DNA of 64,000 nucleotides, taken from positions 4,216,001-4,280,000 of the forward strand of contig CBDIDH010000002.1 in assembly GCA_965277595.1 (NCBI GenBank), in the 5' to 3' direction. Of the stretch, positions 54,542-63,593 are shown piece after piece. Under the pieces are notes generated by a model. That model ran no database searches. It was not told the DNA's origin and worked only from the letters and a program-made list of their open reading frames with translations. Every line of letters starts with the position of its first letter. Position 1 is the first letter of the stretch. The position numbers and the translations under genes were made by a program. Source of the DNA: CBDIDH01 sp965277595. GTDB taxonomy: Bacteria; Planctomycetota; Planctomycetia; Isosphaerales; Isosphaeraceae.

Positions 54542-55345
54542 GTGTCCGCCGAGAAACAAACCAACCTGAACGCCCCGACCGCCGCTCCGGCGATCGAGAA
54601 TGAATTCGCGACCTATCGCGCCATCTGCCCCTCGGCGGTCGTCGCGCTGATCCTGGGAGTCTTCTCGCTTCTCGGATTCGTCTCCATCTATTTTCTGGCG
54701 GTCCCGGTTCTGGCCATTGTCTTCGGTGCCTTTGCCGACCGAAAAATCCAGCGCTATCCCGAGATCCTGACCGGTCGGGGACTGGCCCAGGCGGGAATCG
54801 CGCTTGGCCTGGTCTTTGGCCTGACGGCCGTCACGGTCTTGACCGTTCAGTCGATGATCCGCGGCAGGCAAGGGCTGGCGTATGCCCGAGCGTATGAAAA
54901 GATCCTCCGCGATGGAACCTTTGCCGACGCCGTCTGGATGGCCCAGTCTCCCCAGATGCGGGCCACGAGCAGTCCCGAGGAGATGATGAAGCAGGCGAAG
55001 GGGTCGGCGTCCACGCAATCCATCTTCGAGGAACGATACCACGCCATCAACGAGATCAAGCGGGCGATCAACGCCAAGGCGGAGCTTCGCTTTGTGCGGA
55101 TCGAGGGGCACGGCGATCAGGATCTTACGCAATACGCCGGCGCTGTTTACGCCGTCCACGACCACGACGCGAAAGGGGCGGAAGATCCCGACCGCTATAT
55201 CCTCGCCGTCATCAAGTGGGACCCGAGGACGACCAAGGGATTGAACTGGTGGGTGCCCGACGTTGTCTTCCCTTACAAGGAAAAGACGTTCATCGCCCCG
55301 GCACCCGACAAAAAAGCCGACGACGGCCACGGCCACTCGCACTGA
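54542..55345 (+). CDS. DUF4190-like membrane protein with C-terminal extramembrane domain
   Basis: This 267-residue protein starts at the GTG at 54542 after GGGAGGAG. Two or three hydrophobic helices (about residues 30-62 and 80-103) bracket FGAFADRKIQRYPEILTGRGLAQAGIALG, the layout of DUF4190 domains. From about 105 on, an extramembrane alpha/beta domain follows (YARAYEKILRDGTFADAVWMAQ; DRYILAVIKWDPRT; WWVPDVVFPYK). The tail is His-rich (DDGHGHSH) and could bind metal. The function is unknown. It is convergent with queD, 43 bases away. Confidence 0.75.
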   Translation: MSAEKQTNLNAPTAAPAIENEFATYRAICPSAVVALILGVFSLLGFVSIYFLAVPVLAIVFGAFADRKIQRYPEILTGRGLAQAGIALGLVFGLTAVTVLTVQSMIRGRQGLAYARAYEKILRDGTFADAVWMAQSPQMRATSSPEEMMKQAKGSASTQSIFEERYHAINEIKRAINAKAELRFVRIEGHGDQDLTQYAGAVYAVHDHDAKGAEDPDRYILAVIKWDPRTTKGLNWWVPDVVFPYKEKTFIAPAPDKKADDGHGHSH

Positions 55346-55388
55346 CCCATCGATCGACCGATCAATAAACACGATGCCGACCGTTGGG

Positions 55389-55796
55389 TTACCCGTCTTC
55401 GGAATACGAGGCGGAGCAACGGTCGGTTTCATGAAAGACGACGGCGACGACAGGGAGTCCGGCGGCGTCGGCCTGTTCATAAATCAAGCGAGCGAGATTC
55501 TCGGCGGTTGGATTTGCGTCCATCACGTAGACGCGCTCGCCACGTTCCTGGAGCAAGGGCAAGAGCGGATCATCGCGGCAGAGAATCAAGGTGTGGTCGA
55601 GATTCTCGTCCACCCAGCGCTGCACTTCGCGCTTGATGTCGCCAAAATCAACGAGCATGCCCCGATCATCAAGGGTCTCGGCTTCGAGAACGACCTCGGC
55701 GCGGCCGTTGTGACCGTGAAGGTGCCGGCACTTCCCCTCGTACCGAATCAGCCTGTGGCCGTAACAGAAGGTGATTTCTCGGGTCACTCGAAACAT
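55389..55796 (-). CDS. queD: 6-pyruvoyl-tetrahydropterin synthase-like / QueD
   Basis: This 135-residue enzyme of the PTPS/QueD family converts dihydroneopterin triphosphate to 6-carboxytetrahydropterin for queuosine. Zinc ligands are His14 (CYGHRL) and His27/His29 in CRHLHGHN, where Cys23 heads the CxxxHxH motif characteristic of QueD. DFGDIKREVQRWVDENLDHTLIL carries the conserved Asp/His, and PTAENLARLIYEQ the substrate glutamate. The late segment VFHETDRCSASY also fits. queF is 30 kb away in this window; queC and queE are not seen. It is divergent from the polysaccharide cluster. Confidence 0.92.
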   Translation of the reverse strand: MFRVTREITFCYGHRLIRYEGKCRHLHGHNGRAEVVLEAETLDDRGMLVDFGDIKREVQRWVDENLDHTLILCRDDPLLPLLQERGERVYVMDANPTAENLARLIYEQADAAGLPVVAVVFHETDRCSASYSEDG

Positions 55797-55900
55797 GGCC
55801 GCCCTTGGCTCGGGTTGTCGACAAGGGCCTCCCCGGCCCGAGTCGCCCTATTCTAGGAGCGAGCCGGGCGACTCACAATCCGCGTTCCGACGAGGTTCGC

Positions 55901-55929
55901 TTGACGATCGCTGGCGATCGCTTTACGAT
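55901..55929 (+). promoter_or_regulatory. Candidate promoter of the polysaccharide cluster
   Basis: TTGACG (55901-55906) and TACGAT (55924-55929) are 17 bases apart, about 58 bases before the ATG at 55988. It is the best sigma70-like match noted in the window, and it argues against a start further upstream at 55805. Confidence 0.5.
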
Positions 55930-55987
55930 ACCCTCGCCAAAAGGATTCGCTCCCGGGCCGAACTTCACGGATGAGTGGGCCGCACTG

Positions 55988-57280
55988 ATGAACTCCCAGG
56001 GCGCAGAGCCGGTTCTGGTCGCTTGTCCCGATGCGCGACCCCCTGCCTATCAGGCGGTGATCGGCCTTCACCGGGCTGGTCTCCTGCAAAGCTTCCGAAC
56101 CGCCTATTATTATCGCGAACGCCCCGCGCTCGCGGCCATCGGCCGGAGTCTGGCGCCCGGACCTTTCGGAAAGGTCGAGAGCGCGCTGCGCCGACGTTTT
56201 GATCCGGAAATCCCGTTGAAACAGGTCCGGTCGGCCTGGGATTACGACGTGGCCCTCCGCGTCGAACGTTCGCTCGCGGGACGCCGACCCGACGCTCGCC
56301 GCGAGGTCGCGCAGTGGCGGACCCGGCGTTTTGATCGATCGCTTTCCCGGGCGATTGATCGAGAACGCCCCGGCGCTCTTCTGGTCTTCAGCGACGTTGG
56401 CTCGCGGTTCGCCCTGCCGCGCTGTCGAGAACGGGGCATCCCGACCGTTCTGAGCATGGTTCACGGCGACGTCCGCGAGGAAGGCGCGATCCTCGCGCGC
56501 GAAGCCGAGGTCTCGCCCGAGTTTTTCGGTCTCTATCTTGGCGACGGCCGACTCGATCGCGGCGAACTTGACTGGCTTCACGCCCGCCGACTCCGCGAAC
56601 TGGAACTTGCCGACGTCGTCCTTGTTCCCTCGCGGCACATCGCCGACCAGCTTGTCGAGCATGGAACACCCAGGCAGAAGCTTCGCATTATCCCTTACGC
56701 GGCGGATACCCGACGTTTTCAACCCGCCCCGCCAGAACGTAAAGAGAAAGGCTCTACGTTTCTATTCGCTGGCGGCGTGAGTCAGCGCAAGGGGATCAGG
56801 TATTTGCTTGAAGCCTGGCATGCGGTGAAAAGACCAGGTTGGCGGCTCCAGTTGCTTGGCCCCTTGCCGCGCGATCCAGGGCCGCTGACTCCCTTGCTCG
56901 AAGGGGTGGAGTTGCTCGGGCGCGTCGGCCATTCCGAGGTTCCCGCCGTGATGGCGGCGGCGGACGTTTTTGTCTTTCCGAGCCTCTTTGAAGGCTCGGC
57001 CGTGGTGACCTATGAGGCTCTGGCGTCAGGACTTCCGTCGATCGTGACGCCGAATGCGGGATCGGTTGTTCGTGATGGTGTCGAGGGCTTCACGATCGCC
57101 GCGGGTGACGTCCCGGAACTGGCCGAGAGGATGGAACGCCTTGGGCGAGATCGCGACCTCCGCGCGGTCATGTCGATCGCCGCGAGGCGACGCGCCGAGG
57201 AGTTTGATTGGCCGCGCTATCACGATGCGATCGTCATGGTCATGCGGTCGGTCCTCGGGGTCCGGGAGTCTGCCCGATGA
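55988..57280 (+). CDS. Family 4 glycosyltransferase
   Basis: This 430-residue GT-B transferase has an N-terminal acceptor domain. The C-terminal donor domain has LFAGGVSQRKGIRYLLEAWH near residues 260-279 and the retaining-GT4 motif VFPSLFEGSAVVTYEALASGLPSIVTPNAG near 330-359, in which the two glutamates of the E-x7-E pattern are EGSAVVTYE. It probably adds one sugar to a lipid-linked or surface glycan. The ATG at 55988 lies just downstream of a promoter-like site. Its TGA overlaps the ATG of the next gene (ATGA), so it is the first gene of the cluster. Confidence 0.85.
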   Translation: MNSQGAEPVLVACPDARPPAYQAVIGLHRAGLLQSFRTAYYYRERPALAAIGRSLAPGPFGKVESALRRRFDPEIPLKQVRSAWDYDVALRVERSLAGRRPDARREVAQWRTRRFDRSLSRAIDRERPGALLVFSDVGSRFALPRCRERGIPTVLSMVHGDVREEGAILAREAEVSPEFFGLYLGDGRLDRGELDWLHARRLRELELADVVLVPSRHIADQLVEHGTPRQKLRIIPYAADTRRFQPAPPERKEKGSTFLFAGGVSQRKGIRYLLEAWHAVKRPGWRLQLLGPLPRDPGPLTPLLEGVELLGRVGHSEVPAVMAAADVFVFPSLFEGSAVVTYEALASGLPSIVTPNAGSVVRDGVEGFTIAAGDVPELAERMERLGRDRDLRAVMSIAARRRAEEFDWPRYHDAIVMVMRSVLGVRESAR

Positions 57281-58635
57281 GCGATCAGATGTCGGTTTAC
57301 GCGATTTTCGTCACGGTCAGCCTGCTTTTCGTCTGGCAGGTGCTGACCAGGCGATTTGACCCGTTCTCGCCGCTCTGGCTCTTTCTGGCGGGTTACGTTC
57401 AGGTTTACGTCGTGCAGGCGTACATGCTACGCGAGTGGGCGATTGGCGTCCGGGGAATCGACGTCGTCTCGACGGCGAATTTTCGGGCGTTCTGGGCGTT
57501 GCTCTGGTATCTGACCGTTTATCATTTCGGACCAGCCCGAGGGATCGCGGCGACCTTGCCAACGCCGCCGAGAGCGTGGTCGGTGCCCGTCGTCGCGGGA
57601 CTGGCGCCGGTCTTGACGGTCTTCGGGCTCGCCTGCGCGTGGATGGTGATGAGTTACGCGAGCGACCCGACCGCCTTTTCGGCCGAGGCGGCACTCCTTT
57701 TCTCGTTCCCGTTCGTGACTGTCGTGGCGGCGATTCTGATGATCGTCACGGGCCGCAACCCGGATTCTCCCCGACCGGCGTTCACCGTGGCGGGCCTGGG
57801 CGTGGCGGCGGTCTTCGTGGCGCTCTGGATCTTCAATGGGAAGAGGTCGCCCGCCTTGATCGGCGTCTTCTCGGTGGTCTGTGCCTATTACGCGACGAGG
57901 AAAGCGCGGCCGTCGTGGGCGGTCTTGCTGGTCACGGCCTTTGTGGGCTCGCTCTTCGTCGCGGTCGCGATTAACTGGCGGTTCAACAAGAACCATCACG
58001 AGAAGTCGGTCGCGGGGTTCATCGAATTTCTCGGCGATTTCGAGATGTCGTCGATCTTGTCGAGCCTGAATATCGAGAACGAGGAGGAGATCGACCACTC
58101 GAAATTTATCTCGTACGAGACGCTCGAATATGGCGGATTCCTGCTGATGATGGACACCGTCCCCTGGAAATCCGGGTACGACTTCGGCGCGAATTACCTG
58201 CGCTGTTTTTCCACGTTCATCCCCCGGATCGTCTGGCCTGAGAAGCCGCTCTATGGTCGCGAGCAATGGGTAAACGCCTGGATCGCCGGCTCGGAGATGA
58301 AACGCGACGAGACCTTTGCCGGGCCAGCCATTGGCATCATGGGGGCGACGCAACTGAACGGCGGGGGCCTGGGAACCCTGATCGTCATGGCGGCCATCGC
58401 CCTGCTTCAGCGGACCGGTTACGAATACTTCAGGCGTTACGAAGGGGTTCCCTGGGTGCAGGCCTGGTGGGCCCTGACGTACTATTGTTCCTGGTTCATG
58501 GTTGTCGCCGACGACCCGATGAACTGGTTTTACTACAACTGGGGATTCACCACGATGCCCACCGTGGTTTTGCTCTGGGTTGTCAACAAGGTCGCCGGCC
58601 AGGGCCTTGCCCAGGTTTGCCCCGCCCCCGCCTGA
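57277..58635 (+). CDS. Polytopic membrane protein, probable Wzy-like polysaccharide polymerase
   Basis: This 452-residue protein has about ten to twelve hydrophobic helices and a large outer loop in the second half (NHHEKSVAGFIEFLGDFEMSS; SKFISYETLEYGGFLLMMDTVPW; FIPRIVWPEKPLYGRE). That layout, with PRIVWPEKP after a long loop, is typical of O-antigen/oligosaccharide repeat polymerases. Sequence is weakly conserved in this class, so the call rests mainly on topology, the PRIVWPEKP-like segment and the glycosyltransferase neighbours. The ATG at 57277 overlaps the preceding stop by four bases. Confidence 0.68.
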   Translation: MSDQMSVYAIFVTVSLLFVWQVLTRRFDPFSPLWLFLAGYVQVYVVQAYMLREWAIGVRGIDVVSTANFRAFWALLWYLTVYHFGPARGIAATLPTPPRAWSVPVVAGLAPVLTVFGLACAWMVMSYASDPTAFSAEAALLFSFPFVTVVAAILMIVTGRNPDSPRPAFTVAGLGVAAVFVALWIFNGKRSPALIGVFSVVCAYYATRKARPSWAVLLVTAFVGSLFVAVAINWRFNKNHHEKSVAGFIEFLGDFEMSSILSSLNIENEEEIDHSKFISYETLEYGGFLLMMDTVPWKSGYDFGANYLRCFSTFIPRIVWPEKPLYGREQWVNAWIAGSEMKRDETFAGPAIGIMGATQLNGGGLGTLIVMAAIALLQRTGYEYFRRYEGVPWVQAWWALTYYCSWFMVVADDPMNWFYYNWGFTTMPTVVLLWVVNKVAGQGLAQVCPAPA

Positions 58636-58637
58636 GA

Positions 58638-58669
58638 CGTGAACCGTCGCCAGACCGAGACGGTTCACG
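58638..58669. terminator. Perfect 11-bp stem-loop
   Basis: CGTGAACCGTC (58638-58648) pairs exactly with GACGGTTCACG (58659-58669) around ten bases, starting three bases after the polymerase stop. No T run follows. It may attenuate transcription into the acyltransferase gene or protect the upstream message. Confidence 0.5.
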
Positions 58670-58745
58670 ACGTGAATCGCAGGAAACGAGTCGAGGGGCC
58701 GAGCCCCTTTGTCCAAGGACTCGCCATCAGGGAGGATGCTCACCC

Positions 58746-59996
58746 ATGAGTCGTTCCGCCGAAAAGACGACCGACCAAACGCCCGAGACCCGTCGAGGGC
58801 TCACGCTTCATGAGAAGATCGACGTGTGCCGGGGCGTCTTCGCGGCCCTGGTGGTGATGGCTCACTCGGTCGAGATCTCCTGGGGGGTTCACCGCGAGGC
58901 CGTGGCTCGGATGCCGAAGACCATTCACGCCTTGATCTTCGGCGTCTTCGGGACCGGTACGTATTACGTCTTTGGCTTCTTCGTGCTGAGTGGATATTGC
59001 ATCCATCAATCGGTCGAGCGGTCGATAACGGCGGGGCGGTTTCCGGTCGGTCGTTATCTGGTGGCGAGACTCTCAAGAATCCTGCCGCTGTATTATCTCG
59101 GCCTGATGGTCGCGGTCGGCGTTGAGACCCTGATCGCCGCGGCGCGTCCCTGGGAGTGGCCCAACGGAATTGATGCGTATGCGTTCGTCTCGCAGGTGTT
59201 CATGGTTCAGTATCTGACGGAGACTTTTGGAGCGTATGCGTCGTCGTGGAGCCTGACGAACGAGGTGTTCTATTATGCTCTATATGGGTTCCTCGTCTGG
59301 CTCCTGGCGAGTCGCTCGGGGCGGTCGGCGTGGATTGGCCTGGGCCTTTGTTTCGCGGTCGCGATCGTCATGCAAGGGCTTTACATGACCGTCGCCCGCA
59401 ACCAGGCTGTTTATCGGACCGGCGGACTTTTTGGGCTGGGAACGCTCTGGTTCGAAGGGGCGATCGTGGCGGTTCACGGCAAGGAGTGGGTCAAGGTGGG
59501 ATGGGTTCGAGGGCTGGCGAGGTTCTGGCCGGCGGTCCTCGCGTTCGTGATCGCCTGGAAGACGGCGTTAATGCCCTTGCACGGGTTCTACTTACTCTCG
59601 GGCCTGGCCTTCACGCTGATGCTCTTGCACCTGATTGCAACCTCGGCCGATGAGGCGCCGGTTGGAGCGGGAGTCTGGCGAAGGAGGATCGTGGCGACGC
59701 TCGGCCTGGCGAGTTATCCGGTTTATCTCTTTCACGGGCCGATGCTGATGCTTGTCGGGTCGTGGGTGATGCGATCGGGAGCGATTGCCGACTGGCGAGT
59801 GACCTGCCTGCTCTTGCTCGGCCTGGGATTGGCATCGGGGCCGCCGCTCGGCTGGTTTCTGGAACGCCCGGTGATGGAATGGAGGGGGATGCTCTTGAAG
59901 GCGTGGAGCCGGCGCCTATTGTCTGAGGAGTCAGGCCAGGGTCGAAACGCGACGGCCGCGAGGCCGGTGACGGTGCCCGCGGGGGTCCACTCCTGA
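58746..59996 (+). CDS. Acyltransferase 3 family membrane protein
   Basis: This 416-residue protein of the OafA/YrhL acyltransferase group starts at 58746 with GGGAGG about ten bases upstream. Homology begins with KIDVCRGVFAALVVMAHS near residues 22-39, where the His is the conserved catalytic residue. FFVLSGYCIHQS follows near 80-91, then RYLVARLSRILPLYYLGL with the typical R-x-x-R-x-x-P. About ten helices are seen. Such enzymes O-acetylate or otherwise acylate cell-surface sugars, which fits the glycosyltransferase surroundings. The C-terminal tail is polar. Confidence 0.85.
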   Translation: MSRSAEKTTDQTPETRRGLTLHEKIDVCRGVFAALVVMAHSVEISWGVHREAVARMPKTIHALIFGVFGTGTYYVFGFFVLSGYCIHQSVERSITAGRFPVGRYLVARLSRILPLYYLGLMVAVGVETLIAAARPWEWPNGIDAYAFVSQVFMVQYLTETFGAYASSWSLTNEVFYYALYGFLVWLLASRSGRSAWIGLGLCFAVAIVMQGLYMTVARNQAVYRTGGLFGLGTLWFEGAIVAVHGKEWVKVGWVRGLARFWPAVLAFVIAWKTALMPLHGFYLLSGLAFTLMLLHLIATSADEAPVGAGVWRRRIVATLGLASYPVYLFHGPMLMLVGSWVMRSGAIADWRVTCLLLLGLGLASGPPLGWFLERPVMEWRGMLLKAWSRRLLSEESGQGRNATAARPVTVPAGVHS

Positions 59997-60016
59997 CCGG
60001 AGAAGGGTTCAACACG

Positions 60017-61219
60017 ATGCAGACATTCGCGATCTCGTTCACGAACTTCGGCCCGTATCACCTGGCGAGACTCCGGGCGCTGGCGGGTGCCTTGGCGCAG
60101 TCGAGAAACCGCTTGATCGCCTACGAAACCGCCGGGACGGAAAAGCTGTACCCGTGGCGGACAGCGCGCGAACCCGAGCCGTTTGAATGGGTGACGCTCT
60201 TTGCCGACCGGATGCTTGAAGACCTGCCTCGGTCGGTCTGCGGACAGGCGATGCACTCCGCGCTCGAACGCGATCGGCCCGACGCGGTGCTCGCCTGCGG
60301 GTACGCCCGGCCCGAGTCGATGGCGATGCTTCGCTGGGCGAGACGACTGGGCCGACCGGCGGTCCTGATGTCCGAGAGTCAAGCGGCCGATCACCCGAGG
60401 GTCTGGTGGAAAGAGGCGGTGAAACGCCAGCGCGTCCGCAAGTTCTCGGCCGGGCTGGTGGGGGGACCTTCGCACCGTGATTACCTGGTTGCGCTCGGGA
60501 TGCCCGCGAACCGGATCGCGCTCGGCTATAACGTCGTTGACGGCCCGGCCTTCGCCGCCGATGCCGCGGCCTTTCGACGCGATCCGTCGGGGCGGGACGG
60601 TCTGCCGGGTCGGCCCTATTTTCTGGCGGTCAGCCGGTTCGCGGCCGAGAAAAACCTGGTCGCGCTGGTCCATGCCTACGCACGCTATCGGCGCGAGGCC
60701 AGGGGAGGAGTACCCTGGGATTTGGTGCTCTGCGGCGACGGCCCGGCAGCGCGGGAGGTCGATGAGGCCGTCGTTGCCTCGGGATTTCTCGACTCGATCC
60801 ACAGGCCGGGCTTCGTGCAGTCGGCCGAACTGGCGCGGTGGTATGCCTTTGCCTCGGCCTTCGTGCATCCGAGCCTGATGGAACCCTGGGGCCTCGTCGT
60901 TAATGAGGCGGCGGCCTGTGGCCTGCCCCTGATCGTCTCGGACCGGGCCGGTTGCGCGGCGACGTTCGTGCCCGACGGTGAGTTCACGACCGGCCGTCGA
61001 ATCGACGCGGCCGATCTCGGGCTCTTGGCCGGAGCGCTGAGGTGGATGGCGAGTATTCACGAATCAGAGCGGAGACGACTTGGCGGTCGGGCCGCGGAGA
61101 TCGCCCGCCAGTGGGGGCCGGAACGCTTCGCGGTCGGAGCGATCGAGGCGCTTCAGACGTCCTTCCTGTGCGAGCGGCTACGTCGCCGCGGGCGGCGCGA
61201 GTGGCCGACGAGCGTCTGA
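60017..61219 (+). CDS. Family 4 glycosyltransferase
   Basis: This 400-residue GT-B transferase starts ISFTNFGPYHLARLRALA, unlike the usual GT4 opening, with the acceptor site facing GPYHLAR. The donor domain has FLAVSRFAAEKNLVALVHAY near residues 196-215, LCGDGPAAREV near 238-248 and HPSLMEPWGLVVNEAAACGLPLIVSD near 285-310, containing the E-x7-E pattern (EPWGLVVNE). The acceptor is unknown. It is 20 bases after the acyltransferase gene and 36 bases before the next transferase, so it belongs to the same operon. Confidence 0.85.
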   Translation: MQTFAISFTNFGPYHLARLRALAGALAQSRNRLIAYETAGTEKLYPWRTAREPEPFEWVTLFADRMLEDLPRSVCGQAMHSALERDRPDAVLACGYARPESMAMLRWARRLGRPAVLMSESQAADHPRVWWKEAVKRQRVRKFSAGLVGGPSHRDYLVALGMPANRIALGYNVVDGPAFAADAAAFRRDPSGRDGLPGRPYFLAVSRFAAEKNLVALVHAYARYRREARGGVPWDLVLCGDGPAAREVDEAVVASGFLDSIHRPGFVQSAELARWYAFASAFVHPSLMEPWGLVVNEAAACGLPLIVSDRAGCAATFVPDGEFTTGRRIDAADLGLLAGALRWMASIHESERRRLGGRAAEIARQWGPERFAVGAIEALQTSFLCERLRRRGRREWPTSV

Positions 61220-61255
61220 ACGGCCGGAGAGAGTCAAAAAAAGGAGTCACCAGGG

Positions 61256-62479
61256 ATGGGCACCATCGTGGAAAGACGGCAGTCGACCGCGGGCGAGGGA
61301 ACGAAACGCCCGCCCAGTCCGGTGCGCGCGGGGTGGGTCCATCTCTGCAACGGTCTGGACCCGGTTCGTGACGGCGGGATGGTTCCGAGCATCCTGGGAA
61401 TGACCGGTGCGCTCGCCTCGCGGCAAGGCGAAGGGTTAACGATCGTCACGCCCACGCCCTCAAGACTGGGCGAGACGCAAGTACCGATGCGCCTGAATTT
61501 GCTCGGACCCGAGGCCGACCTGGAAGCGGTGGTTCGATCCGCCGAGGTCGTTCACATGCACGGGCTCTGGCAGGGGCATACGCGTCGAGGTGCCCGAGCG
61601 GCGAGGAACGCGCGAGTTCCCTACCTGATCGCCGCGCACGGGATGGCGGAGCCCTGGGCCTTGCGGCAAAAGGCGTTGAAAAAAGCGATTTACACGGCGT
61701 TTATCGAAGGAAAGAACCTTCGACGGGCCTCGTGCCTGCACGCCTTGACCCGCCCCGAGGTGGGACACCTGCGAGCCCTCGCGCCGGGAGCGCCAGTGTG
61801 TCTGGTGCCCAACGGGGTGGACCTCGCTCCGTTTGACGACCTGCCGCCGCGAGCCGAGATGGAGGCCGAACGTCCTGAATTGATCGGGAAATTCGTGATC
61901 CTCTTCTACGGCCGATTGCATGCCAAGAAGGGACTGGACCTGCTGGCCGAGGCGGTCGCCACCGTCGGCCGCGATGTTCCGAACCTGCAAGTTTTGCTGG
62001 CCGGTTGCGATGATGGAGCCCTCGCGCCGTTACGTTCGCGGTGCGAGACGCTCGGGGTTGCCGATCGATTCACGTGGGTCGGCCACGTCTCGGGCGAAGA
62101 GGCCCGGCGCGTCTGGGGCGCGGCGGATGCCTTTGTCTTGCCGAGCTACAGCGAGGGGTTCAGCATGGCCGTTCTCGAAGCCCTCGCCTGCCGCCTTCCG
62201 GTTCTCATCACCTCGGCCTGCCATTTTTCCGAGCTTGGCGCGGCTGGAGGGGGCCTGATTGTCGAACCCGACAGCGCCGGAGTGACGGCCGGTTTGCGGA
62301 CGCTTTGTGAAATGTCTGACTCCGATCGCGCGAATCTCGGCCGGAAGGGTCGGGCGGTCGTCGAGCGCGGATATACCTGGGATCAGCAGGCCCGACGACT
62401 CGCCGAGGTTTACCGCTGGCTCTCGGGAGGCGGAGAAACGCCCGAGGCAGTTGTCTCGGCCGAGAATTCGAGTCGATGA
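61256..62479 (+). CDS. Family 4 glycosyltransferase
   Basis: This 407-residue transferase has AAGGAG about ten bases before the ATG. The N-terminal domain shows VRAGWVHLCNGLDPVRDGGM and VVHMHGLWQGHTRRG. The donor domain shows FYGRLHAKKGLDLLAEAV near residues 217-234, LLAGCDDG near 244-251 and LPSYSEGFSMAVLEALACRLPVLIT near 293-317, with the E-x7-E pattern (EGFSMAVLE). It is a retaining nucleotide-sugar transferase, probably acting on the same glycan as its neighbours. A TGACCAA-class fold-back element follows the stop. Confidence 0.87.
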   Translation: MGTIVERRQSTAGEGTKRPPSPVRAGWVHLCNGLDPVRDGGMVPSILGMTGALASRQGEGLTIVTPTPSRLGETQVPMRLNLLGPEADLEAVVRSAEVVHMHGLWQGHTRRGARAARNARVPYLIAAHGMAEPWALRQKALKKAIYTAFIEGKNLRRASCLHALTRPEVGHLRALAPGAPVCLVPNGVDLAPFDDLPPRAEMEAERPELIGKFVILFYGRLHAKKGLDLLAEAVATVGRDVPNLQVLLAGCDDGALAPLRSRCETLGVADRFTWVGHVSGEEARRVWGAADAFVLPSYSEGFSMAVLEALACRLPVLITSACHFSELGAAGGGLIVEPDSAGVTAGLRTLCEMSDSDRANLGRKGRAVVERGYTWDQQARRLAEVYRWLSGGGETPEAVVSAENSSR

Positions 62480-62517
62480 GCGGGACGCTGGGAATCACTT
62501 GCCAGTTTGAGGATCGA

Positions 62518-62575
62518 TGACCAATGACCAAGAAAATGTTTCATTGATCATTGGTCATTGGTCATTGGTCATTGG
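62518..62575. repeat. Heptamer fold-back element, TGACCAA class (element G)
   Basis: TGACCAATGACCAA (62518-62531) faces three exact copies of TTGGTCA plus TTGG (62551-62575). Fourteen bases of the left arm pair perfectly with either of two registers of the right arm. It lies 38 bases after one glycosyltransferase stop and 61 bases before the next start. Confidence 0.87.
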
Positions 62576-62636
62576 AAATCGGAATCCGGCGTGTTCCGCA
62601 GTCAAACTCTTTCTGAACGCAACGAGAGGGACCTCG

Positions 62637-63563
62637 ATGACGACGATGCCGAAGACCCGCAAGGCGCCTGTCAGTGTGATCGTGCCGGTCAAGAACGAGG
62701 CGGAGAACCTCCGCAGGTGTCTCCCCGCGCTCGACTGGGCCGACGAGGTCTTCGTCGTCGACAGCGGAAGCACCGATGAGACCGTCGACGTGGCCGAATC
62801 GTTCGGCGCGACGGTGGAACAGTTCGAATTCAACGGGATCTATCCCAAAAAGAAAAACTGGGCACTCGACAACCTCGACTTTCGCAACGATTGGGTCCTG
62901 ATCGTCGACGCCGACGAGGTGGTCGTTCCCGAACTCGCCGAGGAAATCGCGCGTCGGACCGAGGCGAACGAGGCGGACGGCTTTTACCTCAACATGAAGT
63001 ATTATTTTCTGGGTCGCCGGATCAAGCATTGCGGATATGCCGAGGCCTGGAACCTTCGCCTCTTCAAGCACCGGCTCGGGCGTTACGAGAAGATGCCCGT
63101 CGCGCCGGGGGTCAAGACAGGCGACAACGAGGCGCATGAGCATGTCGAGCTAAACGGCCGGGTACTCCGCCTTGAGCACGAACTGGACCACCACGCCTAT
63201 CCGACGATCGCCGCCTGGGTGGAAAAGCACAACCGCTACGCCGTCTGGGAAGCGGAGATGTACGAGCGGTTCCTTCGCGAGCCGGTGCCGAAGTCGATCG
63301 GCAGAGGGAAGCGATTCAAGCGCCTCCTGAAGAAGGTCTACCTCCGACTTCCCTTCCGGCCGGTCGCGCGGTTCCTCTATGCGTATATTGCCCGACTCGG
63401 CTTTCTCGACGGCAAGCCGGGCCTGGTCTTCTGCACCCTGCTGGCCTTTTATGATTTCCTGGCCTGGGCGAATGTTTATGAAGGGCAGGTCTTGAAAAAC
63501 GCGAAACGGTCCGAACCGGCATCCACGCCCGCGCCGCGGACAACGGCGACGGCGGGAGTTTGA
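62637..63563 (+). CDS. Family 2 glycosyltransferase, WaaE/KdtX-like
   Basis: This 308-residue transferase starts at 62637 with GAGAGGG about seven bases upstream. VSVIVPVKNEAENLRRCLPALDWADEVFVVDSGSTDET (about residues 12-49) and GIYPKKKNWALDNLDFRNDWVLIVDADEVV are the pattern of the WaaE/KdtX lipopolysaccharide-core beta-glucosyltransferase group. The later AYPTIAAWVEKHNRYAVWEAEM and a C-terminal helix also fit. An in-frame reading from 62517 would translate the fold-back repeat (IIGHWSLVIGN) and is rejected. It ends the plus-strand run; the next gene is convergent. Confidence 0.86.
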   Translation: MTTMPKTRKAPVSVIVPVKNEAENLRRCLPALDWADEVFVVDSGSTDETVDVAESFGATVEQFEFNGIYPKKKNWALDNLDFRNDWVLIVDADEVVVPELAEEIARRTEANEADGFYLNMKYYFLGRRIKHCGYAEAWNLRLFKHRLGRYEKMPVAPGVKTGDNEAHEHVELNGRVLRLEHELDHHAYPTIAAWVEKHNRYAVWEAEMYERFLREPVPKSIGRGKRFKRLLKKVYLRLPFRPVARFLYAYIARLGFLDGKPGLVFCTLLAFYDFLAWANVYEGQVLKNAKRSEPASTPAPRTTATAGV

Positions 63564-63593
63564 ACCGAGGCGGGACGAGCGCGGTTTTTTCGG